Of a stretch of 38,770 bases of DNA, positions 8,901 to 15,513 are shown piece by piece (the first letter of the stretch is position 1; each line of letters opens with the position of its first letter). The notes under the pieces were generated by a model, which saw only the letters and a list, made by a program, of their open reading frames with translations, was not told where the DNA came from and did no database searches. Made by a program: the position numbers and the translations under genes. The DNA comes from a virus. The DNA lies in the IMG/VR virus record IMGVR_UViG_3300009154_000116, positions 1 through 38,770 of that record; one strand, written 5' to 3'.

Positions 8901-9370
8901 GGGCCGAGCAGCGGTACATGGAGGATCGCGGCAAGGAGTTCCGCCAGCAGACTTCTGTCGGCCGCGGCGTTGACCTGATGATGACCGAGCAGGAGCGATT
9001 CGCTCGCGACATCCGCGAGGGTGCGGCGAAAGACCTAGGTGCCGCCGCCAAGGAGATGCAGGCCGCCGGCAAACCCCGCGCCGAGGTCGCCGCCTTCCTG
9101 CGACAGGGCATCCAGAACCAGATGGAGCAAGTCGCTCCGATGTTCAAGCAATTTGAGGACGAACGGCGAACGGCCCAGCTTCAAGGCCCGTCGCGCGCCG
9201 CCCTCCAAGTCTCCGACGTGACGACGACCGGCGGGGCCAGCGAGCTGACCCGCCTCCTCCGCGGCGACGACTCGGCGAAGAACGAGAACCTCGCCGAACT
9301 GCGGCGGCAGAGCGAAAAGCTCGACGAGGTCGTAAAGGCCGTCCGCGAATCCGCCCCAGGAGTGCTCTGA
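2933..9370 (+). CDS. Tape measure protein
   Basis: At 2145 residues this is by far the largest gene. It follows the G/GT chaperone, and its sequence is long, helical and Ala/Arg/Glu/Gln-rich with extensive predicted coiled coil. These are the features of a tape measure protein, which sets tail length and passes into the host envelope during DNA entry. A hydrophobic stretch at about residues 1303-1334 (nt 6840-6935) follows 'FAVDDFLSSTGGIEFKLRAV', the usual central membrane-active part of such proteins. Residues 910-1050 contain tandem 56-residue repeats. The C-terminal 700 residues are strongly charged coiled coil. No peptidase or lysozyme motif was seen. Confidence 0.9.
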   Translation: MANGYLGKISAIVSANTADFQSKINASAQDVGRFAKRVESDLNAASRQASRSLENIYTPLQKVERALKAANSMKLSFQGFKGAVRTVEELSQRLAELGKRQIDISVRGTGFKTAAQLHDAIRGISSKEVNLVASVGGLKEARELVASMQAADEYGKRRGVAFGKDTSTGAVVKVRQTQLEEAVAKLAQFRDLDQIKIALKVVGTQQLDEATRKFKQMVSLGQEVTAPLEKIQSELSSFPADIQAAFQPTLIELQKRTERVSASIEKVGTTGRTFNRLTADVRGATQSVGFLSEAVASLGAINARGIVDRAPAFKQALDSSAAATKMRDSQPAFVTRNADVGALDERRLDAVNKLVAAYAKLEGEESRGGASAKTSREFERQVGIVNQLTDSFNELVASTKGAAFDEIALQANRANAIFSTLSPQAARGLLALQKEATGLIAAYRDTGAGAAQAEAAIRRLSEASSIASSADKLRTAAAAIGDPSVFASVEAAAARTLSAFDALPESLRQRFSPEMRKALGDAASLGDAVSAGGARGTESLDRMVATLGRLQSAFKASGNAAQASQALGDAASRVRVRTPVNVSAIANQATAAVGEFETLSEPIRRQLIPAFSDAIGRAAALAQAIRDGGSASVSDINAVAKAVGNLSAEMQRARAYAELVNTGLFKGEGGSRSVEALNTDVRALSDSFKTLPASSRTALAPFVKEVKDARSALRAGAGSVRDYQAAVSALAAATKSISATSGAFVSDNSSAGRAKAVADLEARITSASKASEDFGRAARRSLQDVAEAARAAAAAFAAGVQPLSAAERAIAVLEERVDSIGRGEGIKNLFRVGSESTQLDRLLGEMKSLDERFAALDITQRRALQNTAKNLKAAAQAAAEAGRATTQFRDAMAATEAGVGESETRPAENRRRVDAANQFLLPPVLQRESEILSNQGLATDVRGRLARAAQLRQIQEARTEAQAEQRRRVASANEFMLPPVLQRESELISNQGLATDVRARLAAAAAARQRQEQRDEARAEQRRRVENANQFLLPPVLQDESRALSNQGSATRLGQNYFSDSLRSRATQLLGRLPNDPAKMLSGVGQSIVSLQSQIESLPGPLQARMIPAIIEAREEFRRLNAIGPHATAQEIEAARASLIHLTQDATRAAGAMNFSRSFGGEGVTGVGLGLDQNALRGVSAQLQILQGYIGRVSRDARGPAVAAFNELRNAAAAAFAAGTLDTPAVEQELARLRTAATRTTATLARVNERGLGRELGRAGDIGRQGVDRWSLALNQAAFAVDDFLSSTGGIEFKLRAVSNNITQLAFVLGGTTGLFVGLGAVLAGQAAVALIRWANNGRSAEDQTRALNDALARQKNLVEELGQSFKSLGDSVARGLFSDAGEKAADFARQLEAIQRKQAEVAAERRAAANSSPAAPQNLGRTIGELYAPPLRRQEFQGVAEIRAELNKLQKELEGATTAGERAITQGRIRTTRQQERAALNRLSVEPAPDDTVVRSAVRNSARESGRAASAGQFLFSNIVTGFSSLLLGIDRERTSQTVDAAGRLRRLSGEVGSDPQSQVEVLRRAQELKRPEASQRDFFGLIKTNSAISAEQEIAKFEELIQSLQNVIDKGLNKTANEIVTAARGPAEAIRQAQEEVAKAIEAGLPGARLFGLELDAAAKRLEEANKRLEQFASGKDENGRDLTDADREKRVDEAKAEVDTLRRQQAAIEARTDGFRRERTLDPQRQIDARLGRAAGNLQAAGMQDGAVARQMRDIEYQRETIRRQAMKPEFQTPAARGRLEKQEAALNAEAAAIEAATIQLKAFADALNRATEEAKGNLNSAQQAADEARRADLAMSTPQTQEARRIADANLERQRELERRVQNEAKADLERQAKIAASPEALRIRQIDEEMQSGSGAKREELIRERAQLQAKVDKAARESAAGLNAARDVSTAEAERARMAARGAEMAKTPEQRFNEETRTGLASIGEYFKREANGGPVDAAGQRRAEQRYMEDRGKEFRQQTSVGRGVDLMMTEQERFARDIREGAAKDLGAAAKEMQAAGKPRAEVAAFLRQGIQNQMEQVAPMFKQFEDERRTAQLQGPSRAALQVSDVTTTGGASELTRLLRGDDSAKNENLAELRRQSEKLDEVVKAVRESAPGVL
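5660..6094 (+). repeat. Tandem 168-bp repeats inside the tape measure gene
   Basis: Two full units (5660-5827 and 5828-5995) and a partial third (from 5996) encode a 56-residue module beginning RRRV..AN(Q/E)F and continuing LLPPVLQ.ES..(L/I)SNQG.AT. The unit length is exactly 168 bp in both full copies, so the reading frame and coiled-coil phase are kept. Codons differ between copies, so this is not a very recent expansion. Confidence 0.9.
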
Positions 9371-10482
9371 TGCCACGCATGGTCAAGGAACTCGCGCAGG
9401 GCAACGCCTACTCCCGCAGCTCGGACGGGGGCGGCAGCGCGTACCAGGCCACCCGGAAGTGGCGGGTGCTGCTCTCCGCGCCGAACGAGTCGTGGGACGT
9501 TCACCAGGCGATCGGCGTGCAGATCGGCGACGCCTACGGGCCGAACGAGCCGCTCCCGTGCGTCAGCGTCGAGGCCGCCGCCGACGGCGAGAGTCGGCAC
9601 GTTCGGATCGTCACGGCGACCTACCGGACGAGCCCGAGCGCCTCCCCCGGCGTCCCCGACCCGAAGACGCAGGAGCCGGCGGTCAGGCCAGCCCTCTACT
9701 CAATGTCCACGTCGCTCACCGAGATCGCCGCCTGGAGCGGAAAGCTCGTGACCAACGGAGTGTCGGGCGATTGGAAGCCGAACACCAACCCTGCCGGCGA
9801 CCTCGTGGACGGCCTGTCCCGGCTCGAGCCGGTCGTGACGGTGAACATTGAGCAGTATTCGACGAGCGACCAGAGTCAGCTCATCCAGTACACTGGCTAC
9901 GTCAACTCCGACACGTTCGCCTTTAGCTCCCTGACAATACTTCCCCACGGCTGTATGCTCCAGTCGGTCGTGTCCAACCCAGTGGTCGAACAGTTCGGCG
10001 GCAGCACGTTCCGCGGCTTCAAGGTCTCTTTTGGCTTCGCCATCCGCGCGCACTGGACGGCCACACGAAACGGCACTGAGGCGATCGGCTGGGATATGGC
10101 GGTGCCGCAGACGGGGATGAACATTGTCAACACCGGCCTCGGCCGGAGCGACGTTGATCAGCAGGCACTCGCCTTGGAGCACTCGCTGGGCAAGGTGCTC
10201 GTTTTCGGCAATGACTACGCCGTCACGGCCGACCGCGGCAAACCGTCTGCGTTGGCGGTGGGAACGTCAGGCAAAAGAGGTCGCGCGATGGTGACCATGC
10301 CGGCCGGCGACGGCGGCTACCTCCAGCGCCCATCCGCCCAGCCGGTCGCCTTGAATGACGACGGCACGCCCCGCAACGTGCAGACGCAAAACCCGCCGGT
10401 GCTGATCAATCGCATCTGCATCCAGCCCGAGCGGCCGTTCGGCAACAACTTCTCCGCCTTCGGCATCCGGTGGATTTCCTGA
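9370..10482 (+). CDS. Putative distal tail / tail tip protein
   Basis: A 370-aa protein whose ATG overlaps the tape measure stop by one base. Gene order (tape measure then this gene) is that of the distal tail or tail tip protein. The sequence is beta-rich and lacks a recognised domain. Visible segments include 'ATRKWRVLLSAPNESWDVHQAIG' (split) and 'VVTVNIEQYST', and a C-terminal 'RICIQPERPFG'. It could equally be a baseplate hub or other minor tail protein. The functional call is inferred from position only. Confidence 0.5.
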   Translation: MPRMVKELAQGNAYSRSSDGGGSAYQATRKWRVLLSAPNESWDVHQAIGVQIGDAYGPNEPLPCVSVEAAADGESRHVRIVTATYRTSPSASPGVPDPKTQEPAVRPALYSMSTSLTEIAAWSGKLVTNGVSGDWKPNTNPAGDLVDGLSRLEPVVTVNIEQYSTSDQSQLIQYTGYVNSDTFAFSSLTILPHGCMLQSVVSNPVVEQFGGSTFRGFKVSFGFAIRAHWTATRNGTEAIGWDMAVPQTGMNIVNTGLGRSDVDQQALALEHSLGKVLVFGNDYAVTADRGKPSALAVGTSGKRGRAMVTMPAGDGGYLQRPSAQPVALNDDGTPRNVQTQNPPVLINRICIQPERPFGNNFSAFGIRWIS

Positions 10483-10483
10483 T

Positions 10484-10840
10484 ATGGCAGAGCCAGGCCG
10501 CTATCTCGTCGGCGAGAAGTTCAAGCAGAAGCTCGAGGCCACCATCGAGAAGGTGGACTCGCTGCCGCTGGGTGGCGGCGGCACGAAGATACCGACGTAC
10601 CTGGACAGTGGCCCCGACTACGTCTCTCCGCCGCTCCGGCTGGGCACCGTTTCTGCCACTTGGAGCAAGGGCAGCAGCGCGACGGTTACTCAGCAGAACG
10701 GCGACGGCACAGCGATCTCGCCCGCGCAGACGTTCACGGCTACGAACTACTTCGCGACGATCACCGTGAGCAGCGGCACGAAGAGGGTTGCGTGCGGCCT
10801 TGTCGGCTCGACGTGGATTCTCATCGCTGCGGAGTGCTGA
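10484..10840 (+). CDS. Hypothetical virion-region protein
   Basis: A 118-aa protein starting one base after the previous stop. It has a charged N-terminal helix (KFKQKLEATIEKVDSLPLGG) and a Ser/Thr-rich beta C terminus ending 'CGLVGSTWILIAAEC'. A closing 'W.L.AAEC' strand suggests a small beta domain exposed on the virion. It is co-transcribed with the distal tail candidate. No function is recognised. Confidence 0.6.
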   Translation: MAEPGRYLVGEKFKQKLEATIEKVDSLPLGGGGTKIPTYLDSGPDYVSPPLRLGTVSATWSKGSSATVTQQNGDGTAISPAQTFTATNYFATITVSSGTKRVACGLVGSTWILIAAEC

Positions 10841-10841
10841 C

Positions 10842-11639
10842 ATGCTCGGGAGCCCGTGTTCGCCGTGCTGCTCTGTTCCCGAGCTACTAAGGTGGGCTCC
10901 AACAAACGCCAGTGCGTTTTTCTCAAGCGTTCGCACGTCGCGCGGGGCAGTTTTTGGCTTTGATGTTTGCGGAACAAAATCAAGCCTTACATCACAAAGC
11001 GGCTCGGGCTTTGACGTACTCGACTGTTCAGAAGGGAACGCGATCGAGTGTGAGCTTGGATTCTATAACAACTACACCGGCTCAATTTCGATGGACTGTG
11101 CGCTGCGAGTTCCGGTTGGCTCGGAAGTAACGCTTACGCTCTCCGGCGACATACCAAACAAGGCGTACATCTTTGCGGGTCTGAAATCAGCGAGCGAGGC
11201 GACTGTCCGGAACAAAGCCAGTAGCTTCCAGTGGCAGAGACAATACACTCCGGACGTATTGTGGGACCCAATGCCTTATCAGTTTGGTGGCAGTGAGCTG
11301 ACCGACGTAGTGTTGTGGGAGCGGGCAGAGTTATATTCGTGGCCGTGCGGTAGTCTGAATACGGTCTTCCCGATTTATTCACTTAACGCCAACGCGCCTC
11401 CGCGATTCAATGGAAACGCGATTCAGGTAATGCTCAACGAGCTGCAACTGACGACATTCAGGGGCGATGTCGTGTGTACTACCGATCAGTCAGGGTTTCG
11501 GTCGTGCTCTCCTAAGAGCACCATTTCTCGCACAACTCAGCACACAACATCCGATCAATACTGCATGCTTGAAATGTTCTTTCGTCGGAATGGTGGCTCG
11601 TCTGGCAAGCACGCTTTTGCGGTGACGCTGTCGTGGTAG
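10842..11639 (+). CDS. Hypothetical beta-rich protein with Cys-rich N terminus
   Basis: The chosen ATG at 10842 is one base past the preceding stop and gives a 265-aa product starting MLGSPCSPCCSVPEL. Longer upstream starts would overlap the preceding gene. The N-terminal CSPCC cluster may bind metal or form disulfides. The rest is Thr/Ser/aromatic-rich and beta-like. The third codon position is clearly less GC-rich than in neighbouring genes (many A/T-ending codons such as aca, tct, att), which suggests recent acquisition. Position among tail genes suggests a virion or tail-tip protein, but no domain was recognised. Confidence 0.65.
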   Translation: MLGSPCSPCCSVPELLRWAPTNASAFFSSVRTSRGAVFGFDVCGTKSSLTSQSGSGFDVLDCSEGNAIECELGFYNNYTGSISMDCALRVPVGSEVTLTLSGDIPNKAYIFAGLKSASEATVRNKASSFQWQRQYTPDVLWDPMPYQFGGSELTDVVLWERAELYSWPCGSLNTVFPIYSLNANAPPRFNGNAIQVMLNELQLTTFRGDVVCTTDQSGFRSCSPKSTISRTTQHTTSDQYCMLEMFFRRNGGSSGKHAFAVTLSW

Positions 11640-11995
11640 ACGCCAGATCGCACATCGCCGAAGCGTGCCCACGGTGCGACGTGGCGTTGGTATTGGCTGT
11701 CGCTGCAAGCAAGGCGACCGACGACGCCTTGGCGGCAATCGTGTCTTCGCAGGGTGGCGATGCGACGGCAGTGCTGCGTGCCGTCCGGCCTCCGCGATCG
11801 CCCGGCCTGGGCGACTACGTCCACGCCGGCCTGTCGGCCGTCGGCATCACGCCCGGTCGCGTGGCCGCCGCGCTCGGCGTCGAGGACTGCGGGTGCGAGG
11901 AGCGGCGGGAGCTGCTGAATCAGGCGGGGTACGCCCTCGGGATCGGATCGCCGCCCTCCCCCCCACCGGGGGAGCCACCGGACGGGGTAAAATAA
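11633..11995 (+). CDS. Hypothetical small protein with CGC motif
   Basis: A 120-aa protein with a GTG start overlapping the previous stop by 7 bases. It contains 'CPRC' near residue 12, an Ala-rich middle, 'GLGDYVHAGLSAVGITPGR', and 'EDCGCEERRELLNQAG' near residues 86-101, then a proline-rich tail. The paired cysteine motifs suggest a small metal-binding or disulfide protein. The CGC-x-x-R-R-x-x-LN pattern recurs in small phage-borne proteins of unknown role. No function assigned. Confidence 0.55.
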   Translation: MVDARSHIAEACPRCDVALVLAVAASKATDDALAAIVSSQGGDATAVLRAVRPPRSPGLGDYVHAGLSAVGITPGRVAAALGVEDCGCEERRELLNQAGYALGIGSPPSPPPGEPPDGVK

Positions 11996-11997
11996 GG

Positions 11998-12025
11998 TTG
12001 ACCCCAAAGCGTCCTACCGGACAAT
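11998..12025 (+). promoter_or_regulatory. Candidate sigma-70-like promoter
   Basis: TTGACC (11998-12003, one mismatch to the -35 consensus) and GACAAT (12020-12025, four of six matches to -10) are separated by 16 bases in a 55-base gap between chained genes. This is one of the few non-coding gaps in the late region. It would drive the phosphoesterase/endonuclease/nucleotide-enzyme block. Seen by eye only; host promoter rules are unknown. Confidence 0.3.
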
Positions 12026-12050
12026 ACAACCTCGCTCAAGGACTCGAGCG

Positions 12051-12161
12051 ATGCCCTGGTGGCCCATCGACGACGAGTTCTGCGACGACCTCGACGCCGA
12101 GGTCGAGGAGATGCTCCCCATCCAGTTCGAGCGAGGGTCTGGTGGACGAAGCACTGGCTGA
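12051..12161 (+). CDS. Small acidic ORF (36 aa), doubtful
   Basis: It starts MPWWPIDDEFCDDLDAEVEE and ends RSTG before a TGA at 12159. It follows the candidate promoter directly and could be translated, with its end overlapping the next reading frame by 20 bases. The N-terminal 20 residues are strongly acidic and look protein-like, while the last 10 look like frame shadow of the next gene. It may instead be the true 5' end of the next gene if a frameshift or sequencing error occurs near 12130. Confidence 0.35.
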   Translation: MPWWPIDDEFCDDLDAEVEEMLPIQFERGSGGRSTG

Positions 12162-12402
12162 CAAGATTCTCGCCGAAGCCACCCAGGCTTCGGTCCGGAA
12201 GGTGGCAGACTGGTTCGACGCGATCCCCGAGGAGCACAAGGCCACGCTCCTCCTCGTCAGGCAGCGGTTCCAGGCGACCAGGCAGGCGACCAAGACGCTG
12301 CCCATCCGCGTTGCTGAGAACATCTACCGCCAGCTTGAGCCGCTCGGCTGCAAGCTCCCGGCCAACAAGAGGACCGTCGCCGGATGGCTGACCAGCAACT
12401 AG
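12142..12402 (+). CDS. Small HTH-like protein
   Basis: An 86-aa helical protein. The GTG at 12142 with a GCGAGGG sequence upstream is the most plausible start, since the frame upstream reads like noise. The C-terminal part ('LPIRVAENIYRQLE' followed by 'LPANKRTVAGWLTSN') has the look of a helix-turn-helix ending with a recognition helix and a Trp. It overlaps the phosphoesterase gene by 19 bases, so the two are probably co-translated. Function unknown; a DNA-binding or scaffold role is a guess. Confidence 0.5.
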   Translation: MDEALADKILAEATQASVRKVADWFDAIPEEHKATLLLVRQRFQATRQATKTLPIRVAENIYRQLEPLGCKLPANKRTVAGWLTSN

Positions 12403-13559
12403 CCGACGGCATCCTGGCAGCCGCCGCCGCCGCGACCACGCCGAAGCCGGCCGCCGACGCCGAACAGGTGACGCAGCGGCGCGAGGGCGACGTTGTCGAG
12501 GCACGCTCGACCAGCCGCCGCATCAAGACCGTCGAGGACTTGCTCGCGCACATCGAGGCGGATATGAGCCGCTACGAAGTCGCCGCATCCGAGGCGACCA
12601 AGTGGGAGGTCGGGGCGGCAGACGGCGAGGGCGGCGTAACAGTCACCGAGCTGCACCGCGTCTGGGTGAAGCTCAAGCCGAAGGCTGGGCCGAGCGTCAA
12701 GGAATGCGTCGAGGCGATGGTCGCGGCGGCGAGCAAGCAGATCGCCGTACCGAAGACGCCGAAGCACCGCAAGCGACGGGACGGCCTCTGGAGCCTCGTT
12801 GTCATCAGCGACCTCCACATGGGATCGCGATCGTGGAGGCACGCCACGGGCCACGACTACGACATCTCCATCGCTGAACAAGTCGCCGCCAAGACCACCT
12901 CGGAGCTGATTCAGAGGAGCGAGTCGCTCGGCGTCACGAGACGGTCCATCGTACTTGCCGGGGACACACTTCACTTCGACACGATCTCCGGCACGACCAC
13001 CTCTGGCACCTACCTCGACCGTGACACCCGCATCCAGAAAGCCATCGAAAGCGCGGCGGAGGTGGTGTTCAAGGCCGTCGAGATGTCTGCGGGCAGCGTT
13101 CAGACCGATGTTGTCATCGTCCCCGGCAACCACGACACGGCGATGACGTGGGCACTTCAAAAGATACTGGTCGAGAGATACCGCAACGACAAGCGGGTCA
13201 CGGTGAACGCGGAGTACACAAGCCGAAAGTACCTCGTTCACGGCAAGAACCTTGTTGGCGTGACGCACGGCGACAAGGGAAAGAAGAGGCTAGCCGGGAT
13301 CATGGCGCTCGAGGCTGCCGCCCACTGGGCGCACTGCGCTCACAGGGAGTGGCACGTCGGCCACCTCCATCACCAGGCCGCGGAGATCAGCACCATCGAC
13401 GGGGTCATTGTCCGAACGCACCCCACTGTCGTCCCAAGCGATGCGTGGCATTTCGACATGGGTTTTGTCGGCGCGGAGCGGGCCATGCAGGGATTCGTCT
13501 ACGCACCGGAGGGCGGAATGCTTGAGTTGCACATGGCATACGCGGGGAGCAAGCCGTGA
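12384..13559 (+). CDS. Calcineurin-like metallophosphoesterase
   Basis: This 391-aa protein has the full set of metallophosphoesterase motifs in order: SDLHMGS (about residues 142-148), LAGDTLH, PGNHD, THGDKGK and GHLHH. These hold the two metal ions of the calcineurin/Mre11-type fold. The first 130 residues are an unassigned helical extension. Members act on phosphodiesters, including DNA ends, RNA or nucleotides, and the substrate cannot be told from sequence. It overlaps the small HTH-like gene upstream and the HNH gene downstream (GTGA), within the late region, so a role in DNA end processing or nucleotide turnover is plausible. Confidence 0.85.
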   Translation: MADQQLADGILAAAAAATTPKPAADAEQVTQRREGDVVEARSTSRRIKTVEDLLAHIEADMSRYEVAASEATKWEVGAADGEGGVTVTELHRVWVKLKPKAGPSVKECVEAMVAAASKQIAVPKTPKHRKRRDGLWSLVVISDLHMGSRSWRHATGHDYDISIAEQVAAKTTSELIQRSESLGVTRRSIVLAGDTLHFDTISGTTTSGTYLDRDTRIQKAIESAAEVVFKAVEMSAGSVQTDVVIVPGNHDTAMTWALQKILVERYRNDKRVTVNAEYTSRKYLVHGKNLVGVTHGDKGKKRLAGIMALEAAAHWAHCAHREWHVGHLHHQAAEISTIDGVIVRTHPTVVPSDAWHFDMGFVGAERAMQGFVYAPEGGMLELHMAYAGSKP

Positions 13560-14341
13560 CCAAAGACGAGAGGCTCGCTGCAAGAAGAGCCGCATACGCA
13601 TCAATGCCAGCCGAAAAGAAGGCGGAGATGCGTAAGAGAGAAAACGCCGCGTCTCAAGAGAGACGCCGGACTGAGACGCCTGAGCAAAGAGAACGTCGCC
13701 TGAGCGAAATGAGAAAAAGGGCGGCAAGAATACGCGCGTCGGAGAGTCCCGAGAGAAGGATCGCGAGGCTTGCCTATCTGCGCGAATATAAGCCGCGGTA
13801 CGCGGAAGAAAACAAAAGCAAGATTGCGAAGCAGTCAAAAGAGTGGTACGCGAGATGCCGCGAAAGCATTTTGGAGAAGTGTCGCAAATATCGAGCCGCG
13901 AACAAGGCTCTCGCCTACCGGAGGCACAAAGCCAAGCTGAAGTCGAACGTGCAGTACATGATTGCCAGCCGACTTCGACACAGGGTTTACATGGCTATCA
14001 GAAGCGCGGCCGCAAAGAAGTCTGCCAGGACGATTGAGCTTGCCGGCTGCACGGCCGACGAGCTGGTTGGATGGCTTGAGTCGCAGTTTGTCGATGAGAT
14101 GAGCTGGTCGAACGCGGGCAAATGGCACATCGACCACGGCGTTCCGTGCGCGGCGTTTGACTTGGCCGACGAATCGCAGCAGCGAATCGCGTTCCACTAC
14201 ACAAACCTCCGGCCTTTGTGGGCCAAAGAGAACTGCGCCAAACGAGACCGACTCGTCATACAGAAGCCGGAGGGCAGGCGGTGGAGTCTCTCCGACATAG
14301 CCAGGGCGAAAGAAGCGTGTCCCGCACCGAGGACCGCATGA
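13556..14341 (+). CDS. HNH homing-type endonuclease
   Basis: A 261-aa, Arg/Lys/Glu-rich protein with a GTG start overlapping the phosphoesterase stop by 4 bases. The C-terminal half carries the HNH signature 'WHIDHGVPCAAFDL...HYTNLRPLWAKEN', shared by phage free-standing HNH endonucleases. The N-terminal 120 residues are a basic helical region likely to contact DNA. Codon use is more AT-rich than in flanking genes, a sign of independent mobility. A 19-base copy of the start of the dCMP deaminase gene lies right at its 3' end, suggesting it moved or rearranged this locus. Confidence 0.85.
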   Translation: MTKDERLAARRAAYASMPAEKKAEMRKRENAASQERRRTETPEQRERRLSEMRKRAARIRASESPERRIARLAYLREYKPRYAEENKSKIAKQSKEWYARCRESILEKCRKYRAANKALAYRRHKAKLKSNVQYMIASRLRHRVYMAIRSAAAKKSARTIELAGCTADELVGWLESQFVDEMSWSNAGKWHIDHGVPCAAFDLADESQQRIAFHYTNLRPLWAKENCAKRDRLVIQKPEGRRWSLSDIARAKEACPAPRTA

Positions 14342-14406
14342 CCGAAACCGACTACCGCCCCGAGGGCGGCCTTTCTTCCATGCACGTTGCGGGGCCGACG
14401 CAATGA
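14338..14406 (+). CDS. 22-codon ORF duplicating the dCMP deaminase start
   Basis: The first six codons (MTETDY) and 19 bases at 14338-14356 are identical to the start of the deaminase gene at 15031. The frame then continues through Pro/Gly/Ser codons to a TGA at 14404. ATGA overlaps join it to both neighbours. It is either a tiny translated leader or a remnant left by duplication or endonuclease insertion. Confidence 0.35.
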   Translation: MTETDYRPEGGLSSMHVAGPTQ

Positions 14407-14420
14407 CCAAGGAGCCTCGA

Positions 14421-14759
14421 ATGCCCATTGATCTCACCAGGCGATACGCCAAGTTTCGGGTAGCGCGGCGATTCATCTGCGAGCACCCGGCGGTCACGGC
14501 GGAGTTCTTTTCTGCCATGCAATTTATCCCATTTCGCGTTGATTATCTGCTTGAGCAGGACGAGCTTTTCTATACGGGATGCAGCCCCCTCTTTCCAGAG
14601 TGCCCGCCGGAATGCTACGCGAGCGAAGTGCTCGTTGTTGGCCGAAGGGAAGGCGAAGACCGCGACATCTTTCTTGCTCAGTGCTTCCGCGGGGCGATGA
14701 AAAGGATTGTCGTCGCACTGCCTGCCCGTGAGAGCGCAGACGTGAAGGAGTCGCCATGA
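14421..14759 (+). CDS. Hypothetical protein
   Basis: A 112-aa protein. The ATG at 14421 is preferred over the one at 14403 because AAGGAG sits at 14409-14414, six bases before it. It has no recognised domain. The sequence is mixed, with aromatic-rich 'EFFSAMQFIPFRVDYLLEQ' and a Cys/Pro segment 'GCSPLFPECPPECY' near the middle. It ends with an ATGA overlap with the next gene and sits between the HNH gene and the deaminase, so it probably belongs to the nucleotide-metabolism block. Confidence 0.55.
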   Translation: MPIDLTRRYAKFRVARRFICEHPAVTAEFFSAMQFIPFRVDYLLEQDELFYTGCSPLFPECPPECYASEVLVVGRREGEDRDIFLAQCFRGAMKRIVVALPARESADVKESP

Positions 14760-15034
14760 CCTTCTGTCACCTGTTCGCTTTCGTCTGCCTGTTTGCATTT
14801 GGGAATACGTTTTCGCACGGGTGGGAAGGCGAGCCGCCGGGGCAGGAATACTCGCTCAAGGCTGGCGATCGGGTGCTGTTTTGGGTTCCAGACGAAATGC
14901 CGCCGCAGTACGGCGAGGCGATTCTCATGTGGGGCTACGTCCCGGCGATTCGGCGAGACAACGGCGGCGGAACTCTGTTTTTCTGGCGGGGGCACCGTGC
15001 CGCCCGCGTGCATTGGGTAAAGGGTGAAACATGA
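14756..15034 (+). CDS. Hypothetical exported small protein
   Basis: A 92-aa protein whose first 20 residues are hydrophobic (FCHLFAFVCLFAFG then NTFSHG), compatible with a Sec signal peptide or a single membrane anchor. The rest is a small beta-like domain ('LKAGDRVLFWVPDEMP', 'GTLFFWRGHRAARVHW'). It overlaps both neighbours by 4 bases. Phage proteins of this type may act at the membrane in exclusion or lysis, but nothing here identifies the role. Confidence 0.55.
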   Translation: MTFCHLFAFVCLFAFGNTFSHGWEGEPPGQEYSLKAGDRVLFWVPDEMPPQYGEAILMWGYVPAIRRDNGGGTLFFWRGHRAARVHWVKGET

Positions 15035-15513
15035 CCGAAACCGACTACCTCCGCGAAGCCTGCCGCTACGCGGCCACCCGATCCGATGACCCGAGCACCC
15101 AGAACGGCGCGGTGCTGGCGTCTGGCCGGCGGCTGATCTACGCCGCCAACAGATTCCCGGCGGGCGTCGCAGTTACGGGCGAGCGGCTCGAAAGGCCGCT
15201 CAAGTATTCGTTCATGGAGCACGCCGAGCGCGGGGTGATCTACGCCGCGGCGGCGGCCGGCGTGCCGACGGCTGGGGCGACGCTCTACTGCCCCTGGTTC
15301 GCCTGCGCCGACTGCGCGCGGGCGATCATCTGTGCCGGCATCAAGGAGGTCGTCGGGCTGTCGCTGCCGATGGACGACGAGGCGGCGAAGCGCTGGGCCG
15401 AGAGCGTCGAGAAAGGGCTTTCGATGCTGGCGGAGGCCGGCGTCGGCCAGCGGTGGCTGACGGTTGAACTAGGTGTGACAATGCTTCGCGATGGGAGGTA
15501 CATCCGATGCTGA
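15031..15513 (+). CDS. Deoxycytidylate (dCMP) deaminase
   Basis: A 160-aa zinc-dependent cytidine/dCMP deaminase. Motifs are 'DPSTQNGAV' near residues 20-28, the catalytic HAE at residues 64-66, and the zinc ligands in 'ACADC' (Cys92 and Cys95). The residue before the first Cys is Ala where most family members have Pro. It converts dCMP to dUMP, the precursor for dTMP. The next gene overlaps by 7 bases and encodes a nucleotide kinase, so the pair raises the dTTP pool for phage DNA synthesis. The start ATG is preceded by AAAGGGTGAA. Confidence 0.85.
   Translation: MTETDYLREACRYAATRSDDPSTQNGAVLASGRRLIYAANRFPAGVAVTGERLERPLKYSFMEHAERGVIYAAAAAGVPTAGATLYCPWFACADCARAIICAGIKEVVGLSLPMDDEAAKRWAESVEKGLSMLAEAGVGQRWLTVELGVTMLRDGRYIRC

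Noticed and set aside
11956-11974. Hairpin CTCCCCC/GGGGGAG as a terminator
   Set aside because: The 7-bp stem lies inside the coding 3' end of a small gene (its Pro-rich tail) and is not followed by a T run.
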